From: Pseudomonadota bacterium
GTDB taxonomy: Bacteria > Myxococcota_A > Polyangia > GCA-2747355
Length of the DNA: 64,000 nt
Direction: 5' to 3'
NCBI GenBank assembly: GCA_016702545.1
Contig: JADJDT010000008.1
Span: 186,001 to 250,000 of the forward strand
Shown: piece by piece, positions 50,079 through 59,051 of the stretch
How the letters are laid out: each line of letters begins with the position of its first letter
Position numbering within the stretch: position 1 is the first letter of the stretch
Made by a program: the position numbers and the translations under genes
The notes under the pieces: model-generated
Seen by the model: only the letters and a program-made list of their open reading frames with translations
What the model was told of the DNA's origin: nothing
The model's database searches: none

Positions 50079-50201
50079 CGGACTCCGTCGCGGCGCATCG
50101 TAACAGATGCCTGCCTGCTCATGGGCGGATCGTCGGCCGATGGCACCGCGGCGCTGCGACGCTCTGCCGTGCGCCAGGGCCGTGTGCTAGGGTCCCCGAC
50201 C

Positions 50202-51227
50202 ATGAGCTGCTGTACCACCCGCCACGATCCTCCGTCTCGCGCTCGCCGCCACCGCCCCCGCGCTTGCTCGGGTCGGCACCGGACCGCCGCCGCCTGCGCT
50301 GCGCTGGCCTGGTGCGCGTTGGGCGGCGCCGTGCTGGCCGGCGGCTGCAGCGGGGACGGCGCGAGCCGCGGCAGCGCGGTCAAGCCGGCGGCCGATGCGA
50401 GTACGGGGACGGTCGATCTCGGCGTGACCCTGCGTTGCCCCAGCGCTGGCCCCACGCCGCTCGAGCAGCAGCTGGGTGCGTGCTGTTACCGGCGCGCCAA
50501 CACCGATCGCCGGGCGCAGCCCCAGTACCGCGTGGCGGGGCTGCAGTTCAGCCAGCCGCAGAGCCTGGCGAACGCGCTGCTGACGAGCATCACCACCAAC
50601 TCGATCGACGAGGAGCGCTTCAACTGGCTCTTCACCCTCGAGGGCGCCGACGACGACGGTCCGGTGACGATCCGCACCGGCAGTGCTCGCCGGCAGCGGG
50701 ATGGCCGCTTCGCCTTCACGCGCGGTGCGGGGGGGATCCCCTGGGACCCCGTCACGATCGAGGGCTCGCTGCTCGGGGCGATCTGGCAGGGCGGGCCCGC
50801 CCTGCAGTCCGTGGCGCTGGTGATCTTCAACCCCGACGGCGAGCACGTCGACGCCGAGCTGCCGATCCGCGAGCTGCGCCTCGCGCGGGCGGTGATGTCC
50901 CCCGACCGCAACTGCATCGGGCGACGCCTGCTGACCAGCTACGACACCGACGACGGCGAGGTCAGCGGGTATCTGACGCTGGAGGACGCCGGCAAGGTCT
51001 CGGTCGGTATCGGCGGCCTCGACCCGATCCGGCTCTGCATGGTGTTGCTGGGCAGTCCCGCCGCCAGCGGCGAGTGCAGCGCGCTGCCGCGCGGCGAGTG
51101 GCAGTTCCCGCCGGATGCCCGTTGTGACGGCGCGGGGTGCCGCAGCGGCGGCTGCGATCCGCTGCACGACTGCAACGCCTGGATCGTGCGCGGGACCTTC
51201 GCCGCGCAGGCCGTCGAGGTCGAGTGA
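50202..51227 (+). CDS. Lipoprotein of unknown function
   Basis: The 341-residue protein has an Arg-rich start and then a lipoprotein signal (ALAWCALGGAVLAGGC, near residue 48). The mature part is strand-rich, with phrases FNWLFTLEGADDDGPVTIRT and GEVSGYLTLEDAGKVSVGI. It ends in a Cys-rich segment (CDGAGCRSGGCDPLHDCNAW). No family was recognised; related proteins seem common in secreted sets of this lineage. The ATG at 50202 precedes the signal. Its stop overlaps the next gene's GTG by 3 bases. Confidence 0.65.
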   Translation: MSCCTTRHDPPSRARRHRPRACSGRHRTAAACAALAWCALGGAVLAGGCSGDGASRGSAVKPAADASTGTVDLGVTLRCPSAGPTPLEQQLGACCYRRANTDRRAQPQYRVAGLQFSQPQSLANALLTSITTNSIDEERFNWLFTLEGADDDGPVTIRTGSARRQRDGRFAFTRGAGGIPWDPVTIEGSLLGAIWQGGPALQSVALVIFNPDGEHVDAELPIRELRLARAVMSPDRNCIGRRLLTSYDTDDGEVSGYLTLEDAGKVSVGIGGLDPIRLCMVLLGSPAASGECSALPRGEWQFPPDARCDGAGCRSGGCDPLHDCNAWIVRGTFAAQAVEVE

Positions 51228-52030
51228 GCGCGTCGGCGGCGGGCGGCGGGGGCCTGCCCGTGCTGAGCGCGCTGCACGCCTTCGTGGCCGCGAACTTCCA
51301 CGGCGCCGTGCTGCTCGAGCTCGCGCTGGCGGTGGTCACCTTTCTCGCGCTGCGGTGGATCACGGCACCCTACGGACGCCACGCGCGACCGGGCTGGGGC
51401 CCGACGCTGCCGGCGCGGGTGGGCTGGGCCGTGATGGAGCTGCCGGCGCTGCTCGGCTTCGTCGCGCTCTTCGCCGCGAGCAGCGGCCGCGGCGAGCGCG
51501 TGCCGCTGCTGCTGGGCACGCTCTGGGTGCTGCACTACAGCCAGCGCAGCCTGGTCTTCCCCGCGCGCCTGCCGCCGACGGCGCGTCCCGTGCCGCTGGT
51601 GGTGATCGCGCTGGGGATGGTCTTCAACGCGCTCAACGCGCCGATCAACGCCTATTGGGTCGCCGAGGCGGCGCGCTATCCGGCGGGCTGGTTGGGCGAT
51701 CCGCGCCTGATCGTCGGTGGGGTAGTGTTCTGCGCCGGCCTGGCCATCAACTGGCACGCCGACGCGCTGCTGCTGCGCCTGCGCCGCGCCGGCGCCTACG
51801 GCGTGCCGCAGGGGGGGCTCTTTCGCTGGGTCTCCTGCCCGAACTACCTGGGCGAGATGCTCGAGTGGTGGGGCTGGGCGCTCGCCGCCTGGTCGCCCGC
51901 TGGGGTGGCCTTTGCGCTCTACACCATGGCCAACCTGATCCCGCGGGCCGCCGCGCACCACCGCTGGTACCACCAGCGCTTCCCCGACTACCCGCGCGAC
52001 CGGCGCGCCCTCGTGCCGCTGCTGTGGTGA
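51224..52030 (+). CDS. Steroid 5-alpha-reductase-type membrane protein
   Basis: The 268-residue membrane protein has about six helices and the C-terminal signature of 3-oxo-5-alpha-steroid 4-dehydrogenases: INWHADALLLRLRRAGAYGV, GGLFRWVSCPNYLGEMLEWW, then NLIPRAAAHHRWYHQRFPDY. These enzymes reduce a conjugated double bond with NADPH; in bacteria the substrate may be a sterol, hopanoid-like or other lipid. The GTG at 51224 overlaps the upstream stop by 3 bases, so the two genes are coupled. Confidence 0.85.
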   Translation: MSASAAGGGGLPVLSALHAFVAANFHGAVLLELALAVVTFLALRWITAPYGRHARPGWGPTLPARVGWAVMELPALLGFVALFAASSGRGERVPLLLGTLWVLHYSQRSLVFPARLPPTARPVPLVVIALGMVFNALNAPINAYWVAEAARYPAGWLGDPRLIVGGVVFCAGLAINWHADALLLRLRRAGAYGVPQGGLFRWVSCPNYLGEMLEWWGWALAAWSPAGVAFALYTMANLIPRAAAHHRWYHQRFPDYPRDRRALVPLLW

Positions 52031-52056
52031 GCGCTGCCAGGGCTTTCGTCTGTCAC

Positions 52057-52092
52057 GGAAAGTGGCCGCCGAGCAGCCCGGGCGGCTAGCAT
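52057..52092 (+). promoter_or_regulatory. Candidate promoter (GGAAA ... CTAGCAT)
   Basis: GGAAAGTGG at 52057 and GGCTAGCAT ending at 52092 repeat the arrangement at 37125-37160 with identical spacing. It lies about 97 bases before the first SPFH gene. Confidence 0.35.
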
Positions 52093-52188
52093 TGCCACCT
52101 TCGTTGTATGAGGCCGGCTGCAGGCCGACGGCGCGCGCCTGCCCCGAGCGCGAGGCGGTGCGCCCGCCAGCCCTGTTGAGGAGGATCG

Positions 52189-53217
52189 ATGCCACCACTT
52201 GCGACACTGCTCGAAACCTTCGGTCCGAACCTGGGCTCGGGCCTCCTGCTCGGCCTGCTCGGCTGGGTCGTGCTGCGGGTCGTGCTGCCGGGCTTCTACA
52301 CGGTGGACCAGAACGAGCGCGCGGTGCTCACGACCTTTGGTCGCGCCCGGCGCCTGCCCGGTCGCACCACCGCCGAGCTGCCGATCGCGGAGGCGCTGCG
52401 CCCCGACGAGCGCGAGCGCTACCAGTACCCGCAGGTGCAGGTCATCCGGCCCGGCGGACCCTACTTCCGCTGGCCCTGGCAGACCGTGCACAAGATCTCG
52501 GTCGCGGTGCAGACGATGAACATGGCCGTCGACCCCGAGGACGCCGGCGCTAATCAGGGCGGCTCGATCCTCGAGGCCGTGACCAAGGACCAGCTCAACA
52601 CCGGCTTGACCGGGGATGTGCGCTTTCGCGTCAGCGAGCAGAACCTCTATGCCTACCTCTTCGCGATCAAGCGGCCGATCGCCCACGTGATGGGCTACTT
52701 CGTCTCGGTCTTGCGGCAGAAGATCGCCTCCTTCGAGGCGCCGCAGGCGGTCGGTGGCGAGGCCAGCGGCATGACCCTCGAGCTGGCCCAGGCCGAGGGC
52801 ATCTCGATCAACGACCTGCGCAAGAACCTGCGCGACATCAACCAACACATGGACCAGGAATGTCGCAGCTCGGAGGCGCGCTACGGCGTAGCGCTGGACG
52901 CCTCGCTGATCACCAGCATCGACCCACCGGCCGAGGTGGAGTCGGCGCTGGCGGCGATCAACACCGCGCACAACCACGTCTCGTCCGATATCTCGCTGGC
53001 GCGCGCGACCGCCGATCAGCGCATCGTGCAGTCGCGGCGCGCGGTCGAGATCGAGACCTTGCGCGCCGAGGCTGAGGTCCAGCCGCTGCAGGCGCTGGCC
53101 GCCGAGCTCGAGCAGCTGCGGGCCAACGGCCCGGACGCGCTGCGAGCCTACCGGCGCTTCATTGCGCTCGGGCTGCTCGACCGCGCGCAGCAGCACGTGC
53201 GGGAGGTGCGCTCATGA
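52189..53217 (+). CDS. SPFH/band 7 protein, HflK-like
   Basis: The 342-residue protein has one N-terminal membrane helix (SGLLLGLLGWVVLRVVLPGF) and then the SPFH start YTVDQNERAVLTTFGRARRL with PGGPYFRWPWQTVHKISVAV. The long helical region after residue 190 can form the coiled coil of prohibitin-like rings. SPFH proteins assemble into membrane cages that organise membrane areas or control FtsH. The start ATG follows a purine-rich GAGGAGGATCG. It overlaps the next SPFH gene by ATGA. Confidence 0.88.
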   Translation: MPPLATLLETFGPNLGSGLLLGLLGWVVLRVVLPGFYTVDQNERAVLTTFGRARRLPGRTTAELPIAEALRPDERERYQYPQVQVIRPGGPYFRWPWQTVHKISVAVQTMNMAVDPEDAGANQGGSILEAVTKDQLNTGLTGDVRFRVSEQNLYAYLFAIKRPIAHVMGYFVSVLRQKIASFEAPQAVGGEASGMTLELAQAEGISINDLRKNLRDINQHMDQECRSSEARYGVALDASLITSIDPPAEVESALAAINTAHNHVSSDISLARATADQRIVQSRRAVEIETLRAEAEVQPLQALAAELEQLRANGPDALRAYRRFIALGLLDRAQQHVREVRS

Positions 53218-54182
53218 CGCTGATGGTTGCGGTCGCCGCGCTGGTCTTCTGGTCGATGGCGATTCCCTTCACCCTGAGCGCGCTGCGCCTGCTCGGCGTC
53301 TACGACGTGGTGCAGGAGTGCCACTGTCACGTCTACACGCTCTTCGGCAAGGTGGTGGGGGTGTTGCGCGAGCCCGGGCTGGTGTGGCTCTGGCCGCGGA
53401 TGGGGCCCACCGCGCTGATCGTGCGCTGGCTCGGCACGCGCTATGTGATCGACCTGCGCCGCGACCAGACCTACATCCGCTCGCAGCCGGTCAACTCCGA
53501 AGAGGGCGCGCCGATGGGCATCGGCCTCTGGTACGAGATGTTCGTCAGCGACCCGGTGGCCTTCCTCTTCGCCAACACCGATCCGCGCGGCTCGCTGCGC
53601 GCCAACGTCTCGAACGCCGCCGTGCGCTGCCTCAGCAACATGCCGCTGGCGGCGATGCTGCAAACGCGACACTCGATGAGCGAGAGCGTGCGCAACGAGG
53701 TCTCGCCGCAGTCGCACGAGTGGGGCTATCGCCTCGGCAGCGTCTACGTGCGCAAGGTCCACTTCCGCGACGCCGGGATGCTGCGGCAGATCGAGGAGAA
53801 GGTGGTCAATCGGCTGCGGCAGGTGACGTCGGCGATTCGCCAGGAGGGCGCCAACCAGGTCAGCGTGATCACCAGCGCGGCCGAGCGCGAGGCCGCCGTC
53901 GACTTCGCCAAGGCCGCGGCGCTGCGGCCGCAGATCGTCGGCGGCGCGCTGCAACAGATCTCGCGCCACCGCGAGGTCGCCGAGACGCTCTTCGACGTGC
54001 TCGAGACCCAGCGCCTGCTCGAGGCCAAGGGCAAGCTGACCCTGGTGCCCGCGCGCAGCGCCGAGCTCCTGCCCCAGCTCCTGGCCACCGCCGGCCTCGA
54101 GCCGCGATCGGCCCCCGAGCGCCCCGCCCCCGAGCGCCCCGTCCCGGCCAGCGCGCGCGCCCGGGGCTCGCAACCAGGTTGA
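53214..54182 (+). CDS. SPFH/band 7 protein, partner of the upstream gene
   Basis: The 322-residue protein has an N-terminal membrane helix (VAVAALVFWSMAIPFTLSAL) and an SPFH domain (VYTLFGKVVGVLREPGLVWL, RDQTYIRSQPVNSEEGAPM, WYEMFVSDPVAFLFA). A helix with LRQVTSAIRQEGANQVSVIT and AEREAAVDFAKAAALRPQIV follows, then a Pro/Arg-rich tail. It pairs with the preceding gene through an ATGA overlap, the usual two-subunit arrangement. No FtsH gene is in the window. Confidence 0.85.
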   Translation: MTLMVAVAALVFWSMAIPFTLSALRLLGVYDVVQECHCHVYTLFGKVVGVLREPGLVWLWPRMGPTALIVRWLGTRYVIDLRRDQTYIRSQPVNSEEGAPMGIGLWYEMFVSDPVAFLFANTDPRGSLRANVSNAAVRCLSNMPLAAMLQTRHSMSESVRNEVSPQSHEWGYRLGSVYVRKVHFRDAGMLRQIEEKVVNRLRQVTSAIRQEGANQVSVITSAAEREAAVDFAKAAALRPQIVGGALQQISRHREVAETLFDVLETQRLLEAKGKLTLVPARSAELLPQLLATAGLEPRSAPERPAPERPVPASARARGSQPG

Positions 54183-54247
54183 GCCCCTCGCGCCGCTGGG
54201 ACCCCGTCGTGTAGCACCCGCTTCCCCGTCGGTGCGCTCAGCGTTTG

Positions 54248-54406
54248 GGGCTCGTGACAAAACAAATCGGTCGACTGTGGCTGCCGAGGCGCGCGGCCGG
54301 CAAGGAGCGACGACGAAGGTCTACCTGGGGTAAACCGAGGAGGAGCGACGCTGGCGGACGCGATGGATCGGCGGCCACAACGATCGAGTTGTTTTGTCAC
54401 GAGCCC
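54248..54406. repeat. 159-bp palindromic (MITE-like) element
   Basis: Perfect 18-bp inverted repeats (GGGCTCGTGACAAAACAA at 54248-54265, complement at 54389-54406) flank a 123-base core. Pairing continues imperfectly inward for about 20 more bases (GTGGCTGCCG against the complement of CGGCGGCCAC). The core contains GGAGCGACG twice. No open frame is inside. The right end supplies the stop codon of the DUF4143 ATPase gene. Confidence 0.75.
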
Positions 54407-55545
54407 TTAGGGTGGGAGAGCAGCGCCTGAAGCTGCTCGAGGCCGACGTGGGTGACCTCGAGGCCGCCCTCGCTGCGCGTGATCGGTGGTGTCCGGCGCG
54501 GCGAGACCACGAAGTTTCGGCCTGTGGGATAGGCCTCGCGGAAGACGGCGAGGTTCTTGGGCTTGAAGGTGCCCGGTCGCCACTTGCACTCGATGACGTC
54601 GCAGGCGTCCCGCGCGCGAGGCAGCACGAAGTCCAGCTCGTGCTTGCTCTTGTCGCGCCAGAAGCGGATGTCGAGCAGCGGAATCGACTGCAGCGTCTCG
54701 AGCACGACGTGCTCCCACAGTACCCCGAGATCGTCCTCGCGCAGGGCATCCCAGCGCCGCGCGTGACAGACGAAGCCGGTGTCGAAGGCGTAGACCTTGG
54801 GTTGCGCGACGATCTCGCGCATCGCGCCGCCGTGATGCGGGCGCACGGTGGTGATCAGATGCGTGGTCTCGAGGATGTCGCGCCAGCTCATCACCGTCGG
54901 CCGGCTAATCGCCGCGTCGCGGGCTAGGCTTGCGACCTCGAACATCCCTCCGCTCTGCCGGAGCAAGAGCTCGCAGAAGCGCAGAAACGCGGTGCGCTTC
55001 TCGACGCGAAACAGCTCCTGAACGTCGCGCGCGTAGAACGAGGCCAGCCACTCCGAGTAGGCCTCGGGGTCGAGGGCGGGCGCCAGCAGCAGGGCCGGCA
55101 AACCCCCGTGGAGCAGTCTGGTCTTGAGGTCGGTGATCCCGAACGCCGACAGCTCCGCGTAGAGGACCGGCACGAGGTGCACCTCGCGCTTGCGCCCGGT
55201 CAGGGTGTCGCGAAACTTGGCGGTCGCTGCGATGGTCGAGGACCCACTCGCGACGATCCGGAGCTGCGGAAACGCGTCCGCGGCGATCTTGAGCACCGCA
55301 CTCGGATCGTCGAGCCGGTGCACCTCATCGAGCACGACCACGCGCTCGTGCATGGAGGTGAAAAAGCGCTCGGGGTCTTGCAGCAGGTCCCGCACGCTTG
55401 GCAGATCACAGTTGAGGTAGTGGATACCACTGAGCTGCTGGGTCAGGGTGGTCTTGCCGACGCGCCGCACTCCGGAAAGCCAGGCGATCGGCGCCTTTCG
55501 CCAACTCTCGTGCAGTCGTTCGATCCACGTCGGCCGAGCAATCAC
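54397..55545 (-). CDS. AAA+ ATPase with DUF4143 nuclease-like C-terminus
   Basis: The 382-residue protein has Walker A WLSGVRRVGKTTLTQQL, Walker B MHERVVVLDEVHRLDDPSAV, sensor LRIVASGSSTI, a winged-helix part (ISRPTVMSWRDILETTHLI) and the DUF4143 end with WRDKSKHELDFVL and DVIECKW, a PD-(D/E)xK-like pattern. Such proteins are common in mobile or defence-related gene pools; the role is unknown. The start is GTG 55545. The last residues (K-G-S) and the TGA lie inside the palindromic element at 54248-54406, so insertion has replaced the original C-terminal end. The 305 bases upstream (55546-55850) show no clear gene. Confidence 0.85.
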   Translation of the reverse strand: MIARPTWIERLHESWRKAPIAWLSGVRRVGKTTLTQQLSGIHYLNCDLPSVRDLLQDPERFFTSMHERVVVLDEVHRLDDPSAVLKIAADAFPQLRIVASGSSTIAATAKFRDTLTGRKREVHLVPVLYAELSAFGITDLKTRLLHGGLPALLLAPALDPEAYSEWLASFYARDVQELFRVEKRTAFLRFCELLLRQSGGMFEVASLARDAAISRPTVMSWRDILETTHLITTVRPHHGGAMREIVAQPKVYAFDTGFVCHARRWDALREDDLGVLWEHVVLETLQSIPLLDIRFWRDKSKHELDFVLPRARDACDVIECKWRPGTFKPKNLAVFREAYPTGRNFVVSPRRTPPITRSEGGLEVTHVGLEQLQALLSHPKGS

Positions 55546-55850
55546 GAAGTAGAGGTTCCATTAAGACTGTCCAAGTGTAAAGCGCAAATGCGGCTGGCCT
55601 GGGGCCGTCGGTGTCGAGCGAGTTGCGAGCCCTGGCCCTTGAAGGGTGCCGGGCACCGCCGGGCCACCGGGTGCGATGGGTTGAGGTGCGGCGCGGGAGC
55701 GCGGTGCTAGCGCACCGGCCCAGCTTGTGCCAAGAGGGGCTGCCGTGGCGCGCTGAAGCGCGACGTGGGCCTGGGCCGCGCTGCGCCGTGCGTTGGCCGT
55801 GCATGCGCCGGGCAGGCGGGCCGTGGCGGGTGGCCTTGGCGGAGTCCCTG

Positions 55851-57214
55851 ATGCGGTGGTCGTCCAGTGCGCCTCGAACTCGGTCCGTGCGGTGCCTGGC
55901 CGCGCTGCTGCCGCTGCTGCTGGCGGGTGGGGCCAGCGCGCGCGGGCACGAGCGCCTTTTTGCCCTCGGAGGGGAGGGACGCCCCTCCTCGTGGTGCGGC
56001 GCGGCAGTCATACCCTCGAGATCCACGACGCGAGGGTGCCTCCCAAGGCCACGGCCTACCAGGAGGTGGCGGACCGCGTCGCGCGGGTGCCGGCCTGGCG
56101 CGCGCTCGCTGGGGGCGGGGCCTTCATTGGCAACGAGACCGCTCCGGGGGCCGACGATGCCTCCCCCGCCGGGCTGCTGATCGGGCCCGCGGGTCGGCAG
56201 GGGCCGGTCGCCGTCTATGGCGTCGAGCTGGGCGCGCGGACGCGACGGGAGGAGGGGGTGTTCGCGGCGCGGGACTGCGTCGGCGGTCGCTGCACCCTGC
56301 GCAGCGGCCCGGGCCTGACGGCGCAGCTCCTCGCGCACTGGCGGGATACCGCGTCGCGTCCGCCGCTGATCGGGCTCGATGTCGATGGCACCCTGGTCGA
56401 GCGCTACGTGCCGGGCGAGCGCGGCTTCGTGCATGCGACGCTCGACGCCTATCCGGCGCTCGCGCGTGAACTGGTCGCGCTCGCTCACGATCGGCACCCC
56501 TTCTTCTTCCTCACGCGCAGCGCCCTCGGCTCCGTGCGCACACGGGTGCTCGACCCCTTGGGCGTGGCCTTGGCGCAAGCGGACGTCGCGGAGCCTTTGC
56601 CCACCTGGGTGGTGTCGAGCAGCCTGACCGTGCTCGACGAGGTGCGGTGGGCCGACGCTGCTGCGGGGACGGGCAGTCTGCAGGTCCTGCGGGACCCCGA
56701 CTTCGGGCAGGCCTATCGCATCCTGCCGGCCGAGCTGGCGCAGATCCTGGGCGTCGTTGGCGCTAACGCGCACGAGGCGCTCCTGGCCGAGGCCTACGCC
56801 AGGGCCGTGCGTTGGGAGCAGGCCCTGCTCGAAGGGCCTGCCAAGTGGCCCCAGCGCACCCTGGCGCGCTTTCGCGCGCTCCTGGGGGCCGGCCTGCGCG
56901 GATTGTCGCCCGACAGCCCGCAGCTCGTCCCCGCCGTCGAGCTGCGCCCCGGGCCTGACGACGCGCGGGTCGTCGTCATCAACCCGATCGCCTCGGGCTT
57001 CCGCGACCCCTTTGCGGCGCGTCTGGCTCGCGCGCTGGGCGGCGAGCGTGGGCCCACGCGCCCACCACTGAGCGCGCCGCTCAGCGCAAGAACACGACCG
57101 GGAAGGTCACCCGCTGGGGGCGCAGGCTGGCCGAGAAACGCCAGGCCCGGACCACGCGCCGCAGGCAGTCCGCGAGCTGGCGGTTGTCGCCGGCGTCGAC
57201 CTGCACGCTCGTGA
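55851..57214 (+). pseudogene. Secreted HAD-like protein, frameshifted near 55970
   Basis: ATG 55851 begins a signal peptide (VRCLAALLPLLLAGGASARG) in one frame. After GHERLFALGGEG the homologous sequence continues in another frame from TPLLVVRRGSHTLEIHD. The switch lies in a G-rich run at about 55967-55980, as for one missing base. The rest contains LIGLDVDGTLVERY, the D-x-D-G-T motif of HAD hydrolases, then FFFLTRSALGSV and a long helical C-terminus (AYARAVRWEQALLEGPAKWP). A phosphatase role is possible. The open frame runs to 57214, overlapping the convergent AgmX-like gene by 134 bases, so the 3' end may also be altered. Either a real lesion or a sequencing error. Confidence 0.65.
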
Positions 57215-57632
57215 CCCTGCCGCCCTCGGCCAGCTCGACCACGACCGGTGCTTTGCGCGGCACGGACCAGGAGCCCTGACGCGCCGCGCGCTCGTAGCAG
57301 AACTGCAGCATGCGGCGATTGCGGCGCTGCAACGCGCGCAGCTCGCGCTCCGTGATCACCCGGCCGCGGGCGCGGGCTTGCGGGCCGCCGTCGGCCCGCG
57401 CCGCGCTCTGCGGGCTCGGCGCGCTCTGCGGGCTCGGCGCGGCGTCGGCGGGCGCTGGCGCGAGGGCGCCATCGACGGCCGCCAGCGGGGCGGGCGCCCG
57501 GTCGTCCGCGCCGCAACGCCGCAGCAGCAGCGCCAACGCCACCAACGCCAGCGCCACCAGCACGCCGAGGGCGATGAAGAGCGCCCTGCGGTTGCGCGGG
57601 AGGCTGTCGGGCTCTGGGGAGCTTGGCGTCAA
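57081..57632 (-). CDS. AgmX/PglI C-terminal domain protein
   Basis: The 183-residue protein has a short N-terminal tail, one membrane helix (ALFIALGVLVALALVALALLL), an Ala/Pro linker with a repeated SPQSA motif and a TonB-like C-terminal domain. That domain has RRNRRMLQFCYERAARQG, VPRKAPVVVELAEGGRVTSV and LADCLRRVVRAWRFSASLR, as in AgmX/PglI-type proteins linked to motility and envelope functions in myxobacteria. The TTG at 57632 was chosen because it leads into the pre-helix region; upstream sequence in frame is Arg/Ala-rich. It is convergent with the HAD-like gene. Confidence 0.78.
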   Translation of the reverse strand: MTPSSPEPDSLPRNRRALFIALGVLVALALVALALLLRRCGADDRAPAPLAAVDGALAPAPADAAPSPQSAPSPQSAARADGGPQARARGRVITERELRALQRRNRRMLQFCYERAARQGSWSVPRKAPVVVELAEGGRVTSVQVDAGDNRQLADCLRRVVRAWRFSASLRPQRVTFPVVFLR

Positions 57633-57775
57633 GACGCGGCCACGATAGCCCGCCGCGGCGTCGAACGAAAGGGCGGCACACCCGGCCCCCCGGGGCGGGC
57701 GTTGCCGACGAGCGATTTGACACGCGACCAACGGGCGCTACCTTTGCCGCCCTAAAACCACTGGCGAGGTGCAAG

Positions 57776-58858
57776 GTGTCGGAGCTGCTCTTCTCTCCCT
57801 ATCGGCTGGGTGCGCTCGACCTGAGCAACCGCGTCGTGATGGCGCCGATGACGCGCAGCCGCTCGGCGGGCAATGTCCCCGACGAGCGGGTCGCGACCTA
57901 CTACGAACAGCGCAGCGAGGCGGGCCTGATCATCACCGAGGGCACCTCGCCCTCGCCCAACGGCCTGGGCTACCCGCGCATCCCGGGCGTGTTCTCCGCC
58001 GCGCAGGCGCAGGGCTGGAGCAAGGTCACTGCGGCCGTGCACGGCGCCGGGGGACGCATCTTCGTTCAATTGATGCACACGGGTCGCGTCGGCCATCCGC
58101 TCAACCTGCCGGATGGGGCACGGCTGCTCGGTCCCTCGGCTGTCGCCGCGCCGGGGACGATGTACACCGACGCGCAGGGCCTGCAGCCGTACCCGGTGCC
58201 GCAGGCGATGAGCGAGGACGCGATCGTCGAGGCCATCGGCGAGTTCGAGCGCGCCGCGGAGCTGGCGGTCGGCGCGGCGGGCTTCGACGGCGTCGAGCTG
58301 CACGGCGCCAACGGCTACCTGATCGATCAGTTCCTCAACACGGCGAGCAATCAGCGCAGTGATGGCTGGGGCGGCAGCCTCGAGGGCCGCAGCCGCTTCG
58401 CCGTGGAGGTCGCGCGCCGCGTCGCCGCGCGCATCGGGGCCGGCCGCGTCGGCCTGCGCATCTCGCCCTACGGCGTCTTCAACGGCATGGCGCCCGATGC
58501 GGAGCACGACGCGCTCTACGGGCACCTGGCCCAGGCCGTGGGCCAGCTCGGCCTGGCCTATATCCATGTCGTCGATCACAGCGCGATGGGCGCGCCGCCG
58601 GTCAAGGACGAGGTCAAGGCGCTGATCCGCGAGCGCTTCCGCGGCACCTATGTCCTCTCCGGCGGCTACGACCGCGAGCGCGCCGAGCGCGACCTGGCCG
58701 CGGGCCGCGGCGAGCTGGTCGCCTTCGGTCGGCCCTTCCTCGCCAACCCGCGCCTCGTCTCCCGCCTGCGCCGCGGCGCCCCCCTGGCCGCACCCGACCC
58801 GGCGACCTTCTACACGCCGGGCCCGCAGGGCTACACGGATTACCCGCTCGAGGGCTAG
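57776..58858 (+). CDS. Old yellow enzyme family NAD(P)H:flavin oxidoreductase
   Basis: The 360-residue enzyme has LFSPYRLGALDLSNRVVMAP and MTRSRS, then FVQLMHTGRVGHP, the substrate-anion pair in VELHGANGYLIDQFL with His and Asn, the FMN-binding NQRSDGWGGSLEGRSRF, VLSGGYDRERAERDLAAGRG and VAFGRPFLANP. These enzymes reduce activated alkenes using FMN. Length is typical. The GTG at 57776 follows GAGGTGCAAG and gives the normal family start; the longer frame upstream is not family-like. Confidence 0.95.
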   Translation: MSELLFSPYRLGALDLSNRVVMAPMTRSRSAGNVPDERVATYYEQRSEAGLIITEGTSPSPNGLGYPRIPGVFSAAQAQGWSKVTAAVHGAGGRIFVQLMHTGRVGHPLNLPDGARLLGPSAVAAPGTMYTDAQGLQPYPVPQAMSEDAIVEAIGEFERAAELAVGAAGFDGVELHGANGYLIDQFLNTASNQRSDGWGGSLEGRSRFAVEVARRVAARIGAGRVGLRISPYGVFNGMAPDAEHDALYGHLAQAVGQLGLAYIHVVDHSAMGAPPVKDEVKALIRERFRGTYVLSGGYDRERAERDLAAGRGELVAFGRPFLANPRLVSRLRRGAPLAAPDPATFYTPGPQGYTDYPLEG

Positions 58859-58939
58859 GTACCGCTCCACACCGGCGTTCGCCGGGCCCAGGCCCCGAGG
58901 CCCCGCCGGCCCTCTCCGTCATGGCCCTGCTCAGATCGC

Positions 58940-59051
58940 GCCACCCGCCAGCCGCCGCGCGGGCCGCGTCCTCGTCGAGAGCCTGCGCAAGGGCCGGCTG
59001 TCGCGCCTGCACGACGCCGCACCTGGTCCGGTGATGAGGCGCGACCGATGA
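58940..59051 (+). pseudogene. Possible antitoxin remnant before the PIN toxin gene
   Basis: The frame ending at TGA 59049-59051, overlapping the toxin ATG, reads SRRAGRVLVESLRKGRLSRL and onward. It resembles the C-terminus of a small antitoxin and has the usual ATGA coupling. No start codon lies in this frame downstream of the old yellow enzyme stop, so the N-terminus appears lost. The rest of 58859-59047 shows nothing. Confidence 0.3.

Noticed and set aside
48039..50201. Very long plus-strand open frame opposite the bactofilins and FadL-like gene
   Set aside because: It is a GC-rich antisense shadow: it crosses three well-supported minus-strand genes and reads as Arg/Ala/Gln-rich sequence. 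Only the part from ATG 50202 is a gene.
54241..54412. Target-site duplication around the 159-bp hairpin
   Set aside because: The bases outside the arms (TTTG and TTAG) do not form a convincing duplication, so mobility is not shown.
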